23,862 nt of DNA, from NCBI GenBank assembly GCA_042218115.1, contig JBDGRJ010000052.1, positions 1 through 23,862 of the forward strand, read 5' to 3'. The stretch's first letter is position 1, and the number at the start of each line of letters is the position of its first letter. The stretch comes from JBDGRJ01 sp042218115 (GTDB taxonomy: Bacteria; Patescibacteriota; Patescibacteriia; Magasanikbacterales; UBA922). This document shows positions 7,560 through 15,328 of this stretch, one piece after another. Under the pieces are notes generated by a model. It was given only the letters and a program-made list of their open reading frames with translations, was not told the origin of the DNA and searched no databases. The position numbers and the translations under genes are program-made.

Positions 7560-8690
7560 ATGTATATACAAAGAGAGTTATTTGATAAAATTGAGCAAAA
7601 TTTATCTACCGAGAAGGCTATTTTAATATTCGGACCTAGAAGGGCGGGCAAAACAACTTTATTAGAAAAATTTATTGAAACCTTTGATGGAGAGCACCTA
7701 CTCTATAACGGTCAGGATATAGATGCCCAAGACTTTTTGACTTCACAATCAATTGAAAAATTTAAGTCCGGACTAAAAGATTATGATTTATTGGCGGTTG
7801 ATGAGGCCCAGTATGTTTCAGATATCGGTTTGAATTTAAAGCTGATAGTGGATAATGTAGATATAAAGGTGATAGCCACAGGCTCTTCCGCTTTTGATCT
7901 AGGTCAAAAAGTTGGTGAGCCCTTGGTTGGTAGAAAGTACAGCTACAAACTTTATCCTCTATCTCAGATCGAGTTAAACAAACAAGAAGATCCGGTTGCG
8001 ACAAAATCGAAGCTGGAAGAAAGGCTGGTATATGGTTCTTATCCCGAAATCGTGACCCGAGAATCCAGACGAGATAAAAAGCAAGAGCTCAAAGAGCTTG
8101 TAAGCTCCTATTTGTATAAGGATGTATTGGAGCACGAGGGTATCAAACACAGAAAAAAAATAGTTGACTTGTTGAGACTGCTGGCTTTTCAGATAGGGAA
8201 TGAGGTTTCTCAAAACGAGCTAGCTACTCAATTGGAGATGAGCACAAAAACTTTAGCTAAGTATTTGGATTTGCTAGAGAAGAGCTATGTTATCAAGAAC
8301 ATCAGAGGCTTTAGTCGTAATTTGAGAAAAGAGATATCCAAAACTTCTCGTTATTATTTTTATGACAACGGGACTAGAAATGCTTTAATAGATTCTTTTA
8401 ATGGTTTAGAACTTCGTGACGATATAGGTCAGCTTTGGGAGAATTATATCGTTATGGAGAGACTGAAGAAACAGGAATATACTGACTTATCTGCAAATAA
8501 TTATTTTTGGAGGACCTATGATCAAAAAGAGATTGATTGGGTGGAAGAGAGAGACGGCAAGTTATATGGCTATGAAATTAAGTGGTCGCCGGATAAGAAA
8601 CCACAAGCTCCAAGTTCTTGGATAGACACGTACGAAAATGCTGAGTATGAGGTAGTGAATAAAGATAATTATTTAGAATTTATTACTTAA
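7560..8690 (+). CDS. AAA_14/DUF4143 family ATPase
   Basis: 376 residues. Walker A is GPRRAGKTT (25-33), Walker B LLAVDEAQ (77-84), and a sensor-like ATGSSAFDL lies at about 106-114, all typical of the AAA_14 family. A winged-helix-like region (about 200-250, QNELATQLEMSTKTLAKYLDLLEKSYVI) and a DUF4143 domain with FWRTYDQKEIDWV and GYEIKWS near the end complete the usual architecture. WVEERDG...YEIKW resembles a nuclease-like fold remnant. Members are common, scattered and often laterally moved; their biological role is unknown. It is 66 bp after dut, with no overlap, inside an otherwise metabolic cluster, so it may be a later insertion. The AT-rich intergenic 7494-7559 holds no clear promoter. 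Confidence 0.88.
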   Translation: MYIQRELFDKIEQNLSTEKAILIFGPRRAGKTTLLEKFIETFDGEHLLYNGQDIDAQDFLTSQSIEKFKSGLKDYDLLAVDEAQYVSDIGLNLKLIVDNVDIKVIATGSSAFDLGQKVGEPLVGRKYSYKLYPLSQIELNKQEDPVATKSKLEERLVYGSYPEIVTRESRRDKKQELKELVSSYLYKDVLEHEGIKHRKKIVDLLRLLAFQIGNEVSQNELATQLEMSTKTLAKYLDLLEKSYVIKNIRGFSRNLRKEISKTSRYYFYDNGTRNALIDSFNGLELRDDIGQLWENYIVMERLKKQEYTDLSANNYFWRTYDQKEIDWVEERDGKLYGYEIKWSPDKKPQAPSSWIDTYENAEYEVVNKDNYLEFIT

Positions 8691-8703
8691 ATAAAGAGAT
8701 TTT

Positions 8704-9507
8704 ATGTCCACAGAGGAAAATAGAAAATCCCATAAAAAATTTGTAGAGAGACAAAGAGCTGGCGATTCTAATAGGTTGTTGAGGCAAGTTATCAGCTCTT
8801 TGAAAAATAATAATTTATATAAGGATATGCAATCTATAAAAAGGTGGGAAAGATATATAGAAAATGACAGAGCTGATTTAAGCAGAGATATGAATGAGTT
8901 TGGTCATGCCTTGAATACTTATCAAATTGCTAAAGAGATGGCTAATTACTCACGAGACAATGAAGAATTAACCGAAGAAGAACGCAATAAAATCTTAATA
9001 ACTGCATTGATACATGATTTAGGAGAGCTAGAAACAGGAGATGTTAGTTTTGATGAAAAATCAAAAGAAGATGTGAGGGCAGAAAAGGATCATTTTAGAG
9101 AAGCGTTGGACCATTACTTCCCTGATCCTGGTTTTTCAAAGGAGGACAGAAGAAAGCTTTTAGATATATTTGAAAATATTGCTCATGGAGATTCTGAAGA
9201 AAATCTGTCAGAATATTTTGATATGATAGAAAAATTAGGGTATGTTACTACCGCACTAGAGGAATTTGAAAGAAAACCTGAAAAGATTAACTGGAGTTGG
9301 ATTTGCGACAATGTATTTCACCATCAGGTAGAAGGTTTGGCTGAATATATTGAAAAATATCCTTCAGCGAAAAAATACTTGTCACAACAAAAGGGAAAGA
9401 TTAAAGATGTGTTGAGTTTTTTAGAAAAACAAAATCAAGAAAATCTAGAAGACACAACTGAATCCGATATTGAATCTTGGAGAAGAGATATAATAGGCAA
9501 GTTATAA
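8704..9507 (+). CDS. HD-domain phosphohydrolase, possible 5'-deoxynucleotidase
   Basis: 267 residues, cytosolic. Metal ligands of an HD domain are visible: His68 (EFGHALNT), His104-Asp105 (LIHDLGELETGD) and an Asp at about 173 (EYFDMIEKLGY). The HDLGExxTGD form matches the YfbR/HD_3 group, which removes phosphate from deoxynucleoside 5'-monophosphates. The flanking thyA and dut make a dNMP nucleotidase plausible, for example controlling dUMP or dTMP levels, but substrate is inference. The N-terminal 60 residues are basic and helical with no known domain. It lies 13 bp after the ATPase gene and 11 bp before the chosen thyA start. Confidence 0.72.
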   Translation: MSTEENRKSHKKFVERQRAGDSNRLLRQVISSLKNNNLYKDMQSIKRWERYIENDRADLSRDMNEFGHALNTYQIAKEMANYSRDNEELTEEERNKILITALIHDLGELETGDVSFDEKSKEDVRAEKDHFREALDHYFPDPGFSKEDRRKLLDIFENIAHGDSEENLSEYFDMIEKLGYVTTALEEFERKPEKINWSWICDNVFHHQVEGLAEYIEKYPSAKKYLSQQKGKIKDVLSFLEKQNQENLEDTTESDIESWRRDIIGKL

Positions 9508-9518
9508 TAAAAATCATT

Positions 9519-10391
9519 ATGAAAGAATATTTACGTCTGGTAAAAAAAGTTCTAGATGAAGGTGTGAAAAAAGAAAACCGAACTGAATATGATACCCTAG
9601 CTCTACCGGGGGCAACTTTCAGACATAATATGTCGGAGGGTTTTCCTTTGCTTACAACAAAAAAGATGCCCTACAAGTTGATAAAAACTGAACTTGAGTT
9701 TTTTATTAAAGGAATTACAGACAAGAAGTGGCTCCAAGATAGAGGTAATCATATTTGGGATGAGTGGGCAAATCCCGAGAAAGCGCCTTACGGCCACAGC
9801 GAAGAAGCAAAGAAAAAAATGAAAGAAGAGAGAGATCTAGGGCCGGTATATGGTTTCCAATGGAGGCATTTTAATGCTGATTATGAAAATTATGATACCG
9901 ATTATTCAGATCAAGGAGAAGATCAGCTGCAGGAGGTAGTAAATAAACTGGAAGATAGTCCTATGAGTAGACGTATGATAGTAAGTGCGTGGAACCCTGC
10001 CCAAATGGATCAAATGGGGTTGCCACCTTGTCATTATGCTTTTCAGGTAGACATCATAGACGATAAACTACATTTGTTTTGGAACCAGCGCTCAGTTGAT
10101 GTTATGTTAGGGTTACCTTTTAACATAGCCAGTTATGCTACTTTGCTTCATCTTCTAGCAAAGGAATCCGGCTATAAAGAGGGACAGCTTGTCGGACACT
10201 TAGGTGATACTCATATTTATGAAAACCATATTGAAGGAGCAGAAAAACAACTAGAGCGTGATCCGGAGAAATACGATTTGCCAGAAATTGAGACCAAAAA
10301 CTTTACCTCTATTTTTGAATGGAGTTATAATGGTACGAAATTAAAAAACTACGAAAGCTATCCTAGTATTGATTTTGATATAGCAGTATGA
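9519..10391 (+). CDS. thyA: Thymidylate synthase
   Basis: 290 residues from the ATG at 9519. An ATG at 9477 in the same frame would overlap the HD gene and add 14 residues (EKRYNRQVIIKII) not typical of ThyA, so it was not chosen. The enzyme methylates dUMP to dTMP using methylene-tetrahydrofolate. Visible motifs: SRRMIVSAWNP (150-160) with phosphate-binding arginines, LPPCHYAFQ with catalytic Cys171, QRSVDVMLGLPFNIASYA (190-207) and the GDTHIYENH segment. About 20 more residues than E. coli ThyA, mainly a charged stretch near 84-105. It overlaps folA by 4 bp (ATGA), matching the need to reduce the dihydrofolate it produces. No Shine-Dalgarno is visible. Confidence 0.96.
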   Translation: MKEYLRLVKKVLDEGVKKENRTEYDTLALPGATFRHNMSEGFPLLTTKKMPYKLIKTELEFFIKGITDKKWLQDRGNHIWDEWANPEKAPYGHSEEAKKKMKEERDLGPVYGFQWRHFNADYENYDTDYSDQGEDQLQEVVNKLEDSPMSRRMIVSAWNPAQMDQMGLPPCHYAFQVDIIDDKLHLFWNQRSVDVMLGLPFNIASYATLLHLLAKESGYKEGQLVGHLGDTHIYENHIEGAEKQLERDPEKYDLPEIETKNFTSIFEWSYNGTKLKNYESYPSIDFDIAV

Positions 10392-10861
10392 TAGCCCACA
10401 TAGCAGCAATCTCAAAAAACAATTGTATCGGCAAAGACGGTGATCTGCCCTGGTATATACCGGAAGATATGAAACATTTTCGGCATCTGACCGAAGGCAG
10501 GGCTGTGTTGATGGGCAGAAAAACATGGGAATCTATCCCTGAAAAATATAGACCACTTCCCAACCGAAAGAACATAGTTCTCACGAAACAAGATGATTAT
10601 CAGGTTCCGGATGAGGTAAAAATTTATGATAATATTGATGATGTACTAAGCAAGCACTCAGATGAAATAATTATGGTAGCAGGTGGGGAGTCGGTATATA
10701 AAGCCACGATGGATAAGGCTGAAAGGTTGTACATAACTCATGTAGACCAGGAAGTTGAAGGGTGTGATGCCCATTACCCTCGCATTAGAGGAGATGAGTG
10801 GCAGGAGATAGAGCGTGAGCCGCATGATGACTTTACCTTTGTAACTTACAAAAGACTATGA
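10388..10861 (+). CDS. folA: Dihydrofolate reductase
   Basis: 157 residues, the usual length. It reduces the dihydrofolate released by ThyA using NADPH. Seen: MIAHIAAISKNNCIGKDGDLPW with the Met20-loop LPW (20-22), the catalytic acid Asp27 in IPEDMKHF, GRKTWESIP (NADPH binding) and the second NADPH loop VAGGESVY. It overlaps both neighbours by 4 bp (thyA upstream, tmk downstream), so thyA-folA-tmk is a translationally coupled set. It ends in TGA, one of the direct signs that UGA is a stop here. Confidence 0.96.
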   Translation: MIAHIAAISKNNCIGKDGDLPWYIPEDMKHFRHLTEGRAVLMGRKTWESIPEKYRPLPNRKNIVLTKQDDYQVPDEVKIYDNIDDVLSKHSDEIIMVAGGESVYKATMDKAERLYITHVDQEVEGCDAHYPRIRGDEWQEIEREPHDDFTFVTYKRL

Positions 10862-11577
10862 GTAGAGGCACATTCATAATGGTAGATGGGATAGATGGGG
10901 CTGGTAAAACTACTATCATCGAAGAGTGGAAAGATTTTTTACAACAAAAAGATAAAAGTATTTTTGATTTAAAGAGTTATTGGCATGAAAACCACACCCA
11001 TCCAATCTCAACTGAGATAAGTGATTTTGATGTAATATTTTCGGCTGAACCGACATCAGTCTGGACCGGAGCGGCAATCCGAGAGGAGATGATAAATGAG
11101 AATACTCAGTATTCTGCCCGATCAATAGCTAAAGCCTTCAGCCTTGATAGACTGGTGTTGTACAAGAGGGTATTGCTGAAGGCCTTAAATCAGGGGGTAG
11201 ATATAATTCAAGATCGGGGAGTGAGCACCTCGCTTTGTTATCAGCCACTGCAAGCAGACGAGCTTATGCGCGATGATGTTGCTCAGATGGAAGGAAACCG
11301 ATTTACACTCAATAACCGACCCGATTACCTGGTGATTGCAGATGTTGATCCGGAACAGGCAATAGAGCGGCTTTATACCAGGGAACAAAGTGATAACTCC
11401 ATTTTTGAAAAGAAAAAGTTTTTACATCGCGCTCGAGAAACATTTTTCTCAAAAGATTATCAAGAGCTTTTTACTAAAGAGGGGGCGGAAATTAAGAAGT
11501 TGAACAGCGGTGTTAATATTGATACAATGAAAAGGAACTCTGTAAGTTTATTGAAAAATATCTTAAATCTTAACTAA
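10858..11577 (+). CDS. tmk: Thymidylate kinase
   Basis: 239 residues. It phosphorylates dTMP to dTDP. The P-loop is DGIDGAGKTT (10-19), followed by a SAEPTS motif (about 61-66) and the DRG switch (IIQDRGVSTSLCYQ), all thymidylate-kinase signatures. A segment YTREQSDNSIFEKKKFLHRA matches the lid region. It is some 30 residues longer than E. coli Tmk; part of the excess is an insertion after the P-loop helix (about 33-55). Its start overlaps folA by 4 bp, closing the dCTP-to-dTDP route. Confidence 0.9.
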   Translation: MSRGTFIMVDGIDGAGKTTIIEEWKDFLQQKDKSIFDLKSYWHENHTHPISTEISDFDVIFSAEPTSVWTGAAIREEMINENTQYSARSIAKAFSLDRLVLYKRVLLKALNQGVDIIQDRGVSTSLCYQPLQADELMRDDVAQMEGNRFTLNNRPDYLVIADVDPEQAIERLYTREQSDNSIFEKKKFLHRARETFFSKDYQELFTKEGAEIKKLNSGVNIDTMKRNSVSLLKNILNLN

Positions 11578-11582
11578 TTTTT

Positions 11583-12506
11583 ATGATTAGTTCATCGGAT
11601 ATCATATCCAGGAGCTTTTCTTTGTATAAAGAAAATTTTCTGGATTATGTTAAGTATATTATTTTAAATCTACTACCGGGTATGATCGGAGTAGGTTTAT
11701 TTTTTGTATTTGGAACTACAGCCGCATTAGGTGCTACGGCTTTCGATGTTACTAGTGTAGCCTCTCTCGGCTTCGGTGTATTTCTCCTTGTGGCTGCAAT
11801 GTTGCTTATAATTGGCATCGCTTTTTGGATTAATATTGCCTTTTTAAGGATGATCGGGGTAAAGGATCGGGGAGATGACACAGAAAGTGTGCTCGATAAT
11901 TTTCTCGAAGTAAGATCTAAGTTTTGGCGAGCAATAGGTACCAGTATCGTAATGGCGATTTATGCAGGTTGGCCGACATTGGTGGTCGCTGCCCTAGTCG
12001 CTCTCTTAAATGTAATCGGTGTAAATGTGAGTGGAGGAGTTGCAATCTTTATGACTTTGCTGGGAATTGCTGCTATCCTTCTCGGTTTATACTTCTCTGT
12101 CAGAGTATTTTTTGCTGTATTTCATGTGATTTTAGAAGATGCGGACATTTTTGAAGCTATTGATTTTAGTCAAAATAAAGTAATAGGAAACTGGTTTGGT
12201 GTGTTTTGGAGATTGATTGCTCCGGCAGTTGTTTTCTTTGTTGTAACTATATTGGTTCAGATTGTTTTGGGCGGCTTAAGTGCAGTAGTAGATTCACTGG
12301 CGATCTCAGCAATCTTTTCGATCGCTTTGTTTGTGTTTCAGCTTCTTATTCCACCACTCTACCCTACAGCTCAGGTTGTGTTATATAATGATCTGTCAGA
12401 CTCATCCTTAGCCACCAGTTCTGACCCAGGAGATCAGGATCAATCAGAGTCCAGCTCGCAATCAAATGAGGGCGAGGTTGACTTAGAAAACTCTCTAGAC
12501 AGCTAA
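11583..12506 (+). CDS. Multi-pass membrane protein, paralogue of next gene
   Basis: 307 residues, about six membrane segments, with an amphipathic start (SSSDIISRSFSLYKENFLDYVKYI) and an acidic, Ser-rich hydrophilic tail (about 275-307). The N-terminal helix followed by long Val/Ala/Leu-rich segments resembles the glycerophosphodiester-phosphodiesterase membrane-domain/YciC-like group of integral membrane proteins, for which no biochemical function is known. It is just 5 bp after tmk, so likely read in the same transcript, and one base before a shorter paralogue. A heteromeric complex of the two is plausible but not shown. Confidence 0.65.
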   Translation: MISSSDIISRSFSLYKENFLDYVKYIILNLLPGMIGVGLFFVFGTTAALGATAFDVTSVASLGFGVFLLVAAMLLIIGIAFWINIAFLRMIGVKDRGDDTESVLDNFLEVRSKFWRAIGTSIVMAIYAGWPTLVVAALVALLNVIGVNVSGGVAIFMTLLGIAAILLGLYFSVRVFFAVFHVILEDADIFEAIDFSQNKVIGNWFGVFWRLIAPAVVFFVVTILVQIVLGGLSAVVDSLAISAIFSIALFVFQLLIPPLYPTAQVVLYNDLSDSSLATSSDPGDQDQSESSSQSNEGEVDLENSLDS

Positions 12507-12507
12507 T

Positions 12508-13296
12508 ATGCTTATAGGAGCTAGTGAAATCATAATTAGGAGCGTCGAATTATTCAAGCAGCACTGGAAAAGATTTCTGCTTTATGTGTTCTTGTTCGTT
12601 ATTAGCTCAGTGTTGCTTGTGGTGCTGCAGGTTTGGTTGTTTCCTGAGGGTGAAGTGGTGATAGGTGAGGTTGCTCAGATAGACAGTACTACCGGTGCCC
12701 TTTTGGTTTTGAGGGCCGTTTGGGGTTTGTTGATGCTATGGTTGTATCTGGCTTTTATTCGTTTTGCCTTAGACTGTTATGAGCAAGGCAAACCCGAAGG
12801 GGTATTGGTTGATTTGGAGGAGTCGGTAAAGCTTATAGTTCCTGCTATAGTAGCTGCTGTGCTAAGCACTCTGGCTACCACATTAGGATTTTTATTACTT
12901 ATAATTCCTGGAATAATAGTTTGGGTTTGGTTGGAGTTTTCTCTCTATGAAGTTGCTGGAGAAGAGAAAGGGGGTCTAGAAGCCCTAAAAGGTAGTAAAA
13001 AGTTGGTCGAAGGCAGATGGTGGCAGGTCTTGTGGAGGCTTGTATTCCCGGTGTTAGTTTTTACTGTAGCAATTGCTTTAATTCAGGGCTTGTTCGTGTT
13101 TTTCTTGGGTCTATTTTTCTCAAACTCCTTGGCTTTAAGCCTAATTCCAGGCTTAGTGGGGGTAGCTTTGATGCCCCTTCCCTTCTTAGCTGTAGTGATT
13201 CTTTACTCCGAGCTCAAAAAAACACCTGCCGAACAAACCGAACCACATCCTGATCCTGAAAAGGGGGAGTCCGAACATAATGTAGTTGCTAGCTAA
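12508..13296 (+). CDS. Multi-pass membrane protein, second paralogue
   Basis: 262 residues with about six membrane segments. It begins IGASEIIIRSVELFKQHWKRFLLYVFL, matching the start of the preceding protein (SSDIISRSFSLYKENFLDYVKY), and shows GGLEALKGSKKLVEGRWWQVLWRL where the first has DIFEAIDFSQNKVIGNWFGVFWRL. These cytoplasmic-loop motifs are typical of the YciC/GPDPase-membrane-domain-like proteins. The hydrophilic tail is Pro/Glu-rich. The one-base gap to the upstream gene and the 6-bp gap to gatB suggest a single transcription unit. Function unknown. Confidence 0.65.
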   Translation: MLIGASEIIIRSVELFKQHWKRFLLYVFLFVISSVLLVVLQVWLFPEGEVVIGEVAQIDSTTGALLVLRAVWGLLMLWLYLAFIRFALDCYEQGKPEGVLVDLEESVKLIVPAIVAAVLSTLATTLGFLLLIIPGIIVWVWLEFSLYEVAGEEKGGLEALKGSKKLVEGRWWQVLWRLVFPVLVFTVAIALIQGLFVFFLGLFFSNSLALSLIPGLVGVALMPLPFLAVVILYSELKKTPAEQTEPHPDPEKGESEHNVVAS

Positions 13297-13302
13297 ATTA
13301 GT

Positions 13303-14850
13303 ATGTCAGATTATACACCAGTAATAGGAATGGAGGTGCATGTACAACTGAAGACGAATAGCAAGATGTTTTCTCCTTCTGAAAATGATCCGGACGAGGA
13401 GAAGCCCAATGTAAATATTAATGAAATTGACTTAGGCCATCCCGGCACTCTTCCGGTGCCGAATAAAAAGGCTATAGAATGGACTACTAAAATTGGCTCG
13501 GCCCTAAACTGTGAGATAGCAGAAGAATCCAAATTTGATCGTAAGCATTATTTTTATCCGGACCTAGCCAAAGGTTATCAAATTTCCCAATATGATCAGC
13601 CTATTGCCAGCGACGGCGAGATAAAGCTAGAATTTTATCTTGATAATAATATTAGAGATGAAGCTAAGATTGGTATAAAGCGAGCGCATCTCGAGGAGGA
13701 TACAGGCAAGTCAGCCCATGACCTTCATGGAAATACTCTAGTAGACTATAACCGTGCCGGCACCCCGCTAGTTGAGATCGTGACTGAGCCTGACTTTAAA
13801 AACGGTCTAGAAGCAAAAAAATACTGCAAGGAATTACAGCAGATCTTGAGATACCTGGAGGTAAGTGATGCTGATATGGAAAAGGGCCATATGCGGTGTG
13901 AAGCTAATATTTCACTGCAAGAGTCAGGGAGGTTTGATATATCTGACGGTGAGATTAAACCTCTGGGTGAATATGAACTTAATAATAAAGTAGAAGTAAA
14001 AAATCTAAACTCCTTTAAAGTAGTAAAAGAGGCGATTGACTTCGAGATCGACAGACAAAAAGAGATGTTGGAATCCGGGGAAGATTGGATGCAGCAGACT
14101 CGTGGCTGGAATGAAAATAAAAAAGAGACCGAGCTACAAAGAAAAAAAGAAACAGCGGCGGATTATAGATATTTTCCTGAGCCGGATATCCCACCGTTCA
14201 ACCCACTTGAGATTGCAGGGGGTGTTTCTGTGCCCGAGCTGCCGATTCAAAAAAGAGCAAGGTTTCATGAAGAGTACGGTTTTTCTTACTCCGATGCAGA
14301 ACATTTGACTCGAAGTAAAGAGTGGGCTTCATTTGCTGAGGGGGTTATGAGTGAGCTTAGCAGCTGGTTGTATGCTTCTGATGAAATAGAAGGTGAAAGT
14401 GACGAGGTGCTTGAAGACAGAAAACAAGAATTAGCCCAACTGGCTGGAAACTGGATGAATAATGAACTGAGGGGTAAATTAAAAGAAAAAGAGATTAAAA
14501 TAGCAGATACAAACTTCACCCAGGAGAACTTTGCCGAGTTAATCACATTGACATATACGGATAAAGTAAACTCTACCAATGCTGAGAAAATTTTAGACAG
14601 AATGGTTGCATCCAGCAGTGATACTGATCCCAGTCATATTATGGAAGAAGAAGGTTACGGACAGATTAGTGATGAGGGAAAAATAGAAGAAATTGTAGAG
14701 CAAGTTATTGATAATAATTCTGAGCAAGTTCAGCAGTACAAAGACGGAAAAGAGGGAGTATTGGATTATTTAGTTGGTATGGTTATGAAACAGACAGAGG
14801 GTAGTGCGGACCCACAAAAAACTAAAGATATGTTCAAAGATAAGCTCTAG
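13303..14850 (+). CDS. gatB: Asp-tRNA(Asn)/Glu-tRNA(Gln) amidotransferase subunit B
   Basis: 515 residues, against about 475 for most GatB. It is the tRNA-binding and kinase subunit of GatCAB, which converts Glu-tRNA(Gln) and/or Asp-tRNA(Asn) to the amidated forms. Clear signatures are PVIGMEVHVQLKT (5-17), GHPGTLPVPNKKA, KFDRKHYFYPDLAKGYQISQ, HLEEDTGKS, VDYNRAGTPLVEIVTEPD, EANISLQ, KVEVKNLNSFK and DYRYFPEPDIPP. The C-terminal helical YqeY-like domain (about 370-515) is complete. The extra length lies in acidic insertions (about 215-225 and 355-370). gatA and gatC are not in the window. The gene indicates that this organism relies on the indirect route for Gln- and/or Asn-tRNA. Confidence 0.96.
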   Translation: MSDYTPVIGMEVHVQLKTNSKMFSPSENDPDEEKPNVNINEIDLGHPGTLPVPNKKAIEWTTKIGSALNCEIAEESKFDRKHYFYPDLAKGYQISQYDQPIASDGEIKLEFYLDNNIRDEAKIGIKRAHLEEDTGKSAHDLHGNTLVDYNRAGTPLVEIVTEPDFKNGLEAKKYCKELQQILRYLEVSDADMEKGHMRCEANISLQESGRFDISDGEIKPLGEYELNNKVEVKNLNSFKVVKEAIDFEIDRQKEMLESGEDWMQQTRGWNENKKETELQRKKETAADYRYFPEPDIPPFNPLEIAGGVSVPELPIQKRARFHEEYGFSYSDAEHLTRSKEWASFAEGVMSELSSWLYASDEIEGESDEVLEDRKQELAQLAGNWMNNELRGKLKEKEIKIADTNFTQENFAELITLTYTDKVNSTNAEKILDRMVASSSDTDPSHIMEEEGYGQISDEGKIEEIVEQVIDNNSEQVQQYKDGKEGVLDYLVGMVMKQTEGSADPQKTKDMFKDKL

Positions 14851-14878
14851 TTCTTTTTATCTAGCATAAAAGCAACCA

Positions 14879-15166
14879 TTGGAAGAAAAGTTAATAAACA
14901 AGGAAATAAAACACAAAGAAAAACCGAAACGAAGTTTTGCTAAGGCTGTCTCTTGGAGGGTAGTGGGGACCCTCACTTTAATTATTATTACATTTTCCTA
15001 TACCTCTGATATACAGTTTGCTCTAAATATGGGAGTGATAGATGTGGTTGCCAATATGATATTATATTTTATCCATGAGCGCATCTGGAATCTTTTTGAT
15101 TGGAAGCAAAAAGTTCTGACCACAGCTTCGAGGATAAATTTATCCGCAGCTTTTTTAAGGCCTTAA
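14879..15166 (+). CDS. DUF2061 membrane protein (first of tandem pair)
   Basis: 95 residues from a TTG start at 14879. The frame opens only at 14870 and holds no ATG near the beginning, so TTG is the best start. A basic N-terminus is followed by KRSFAKAVSWRVVGTLTLIIITF and a second membrane segment ending NMILYFIHERIWNLFDW, the hallmark of DUF2061, a two-helix membrane protein of unknown function. The last 22 residues (QKVLTTASRI...) are not family-like and lie over the start of the next gene in another frame. It could therefore be a complete short gene with a read-out tail, or the first half of a two-domain protein broken by a frameshift. Confidence 0.72.
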   Translation: MEEKLINKEIKHKEKPKRSFAKAVSWRVVGTLTLIIITFSYTSDIQFALNMGVIDVVANMILYFIHERIWNLFDWKQKVLTTASRINLSAAFLRP

Positions 15167-15327
15167 CCTGGAGAATCAGCGCTAGAGGTTATTTGTTTGT
15201 TCTATTATATTTTTTAAATGAAACACTAGGCGTATCCTTTCTTATTGCTTTCACTGACGCAGTGGTGAATATTATGGAGTATTACCTTCATGAGAGAATT
15301 TGGAATAGGATAAAGTGGGCTAAATAG
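15100..15327 (+). CDS. DUF2061 membrane protein (second of tandem pair)
   Basis: About 75 residues, read in the -1 frame relative to the preceding gene and overlapping it by 67 bp. The only start is TTG at 15100. It has the same plan: RSFFKALTWRISARGYLFVLLYF, then AFTDAVVNIMEYYLHERIWNRIKW. The stop TAG at 15325-15327 is one base from the stop of the convergent Nudix gene. If separate, its translation would be coupled to the first copy. If a base was inserted by sequencing error, the two copies form one protein of about 150 residues. No canonical -1 slippery heptamer lies in the zero frame of the overlap. Confidence 0.7.
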   Translation: MEAKSSDHSFEDKFIRSFFKALTWRISARGYLFVLLYFLNETLGVSFLIAFTDAVVNIMEYYLHERIWNRIKWAK

Positions 15328-15328
15328 G

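Noticed and set aside
9477..9518. N-terminal extension of ThyA from ATG at 9477
   Set aside because: It overlaps the HD gene by 31 bp and adds residues unlike ThyA; ATG at 9519 starts at the usual family position.
13303..13480. Lack of cysteine pairs in the N-terminal region of GatB
   Set aside because: Many Firmicute GatB proteins lack them too, so it is not unusual.
15095..15116. Programmed -1 frameshift site (T or A runs) in the DUF2061 overlap
   Set aside because: The runs are not in the X XXY YYZ register for the zero frame.
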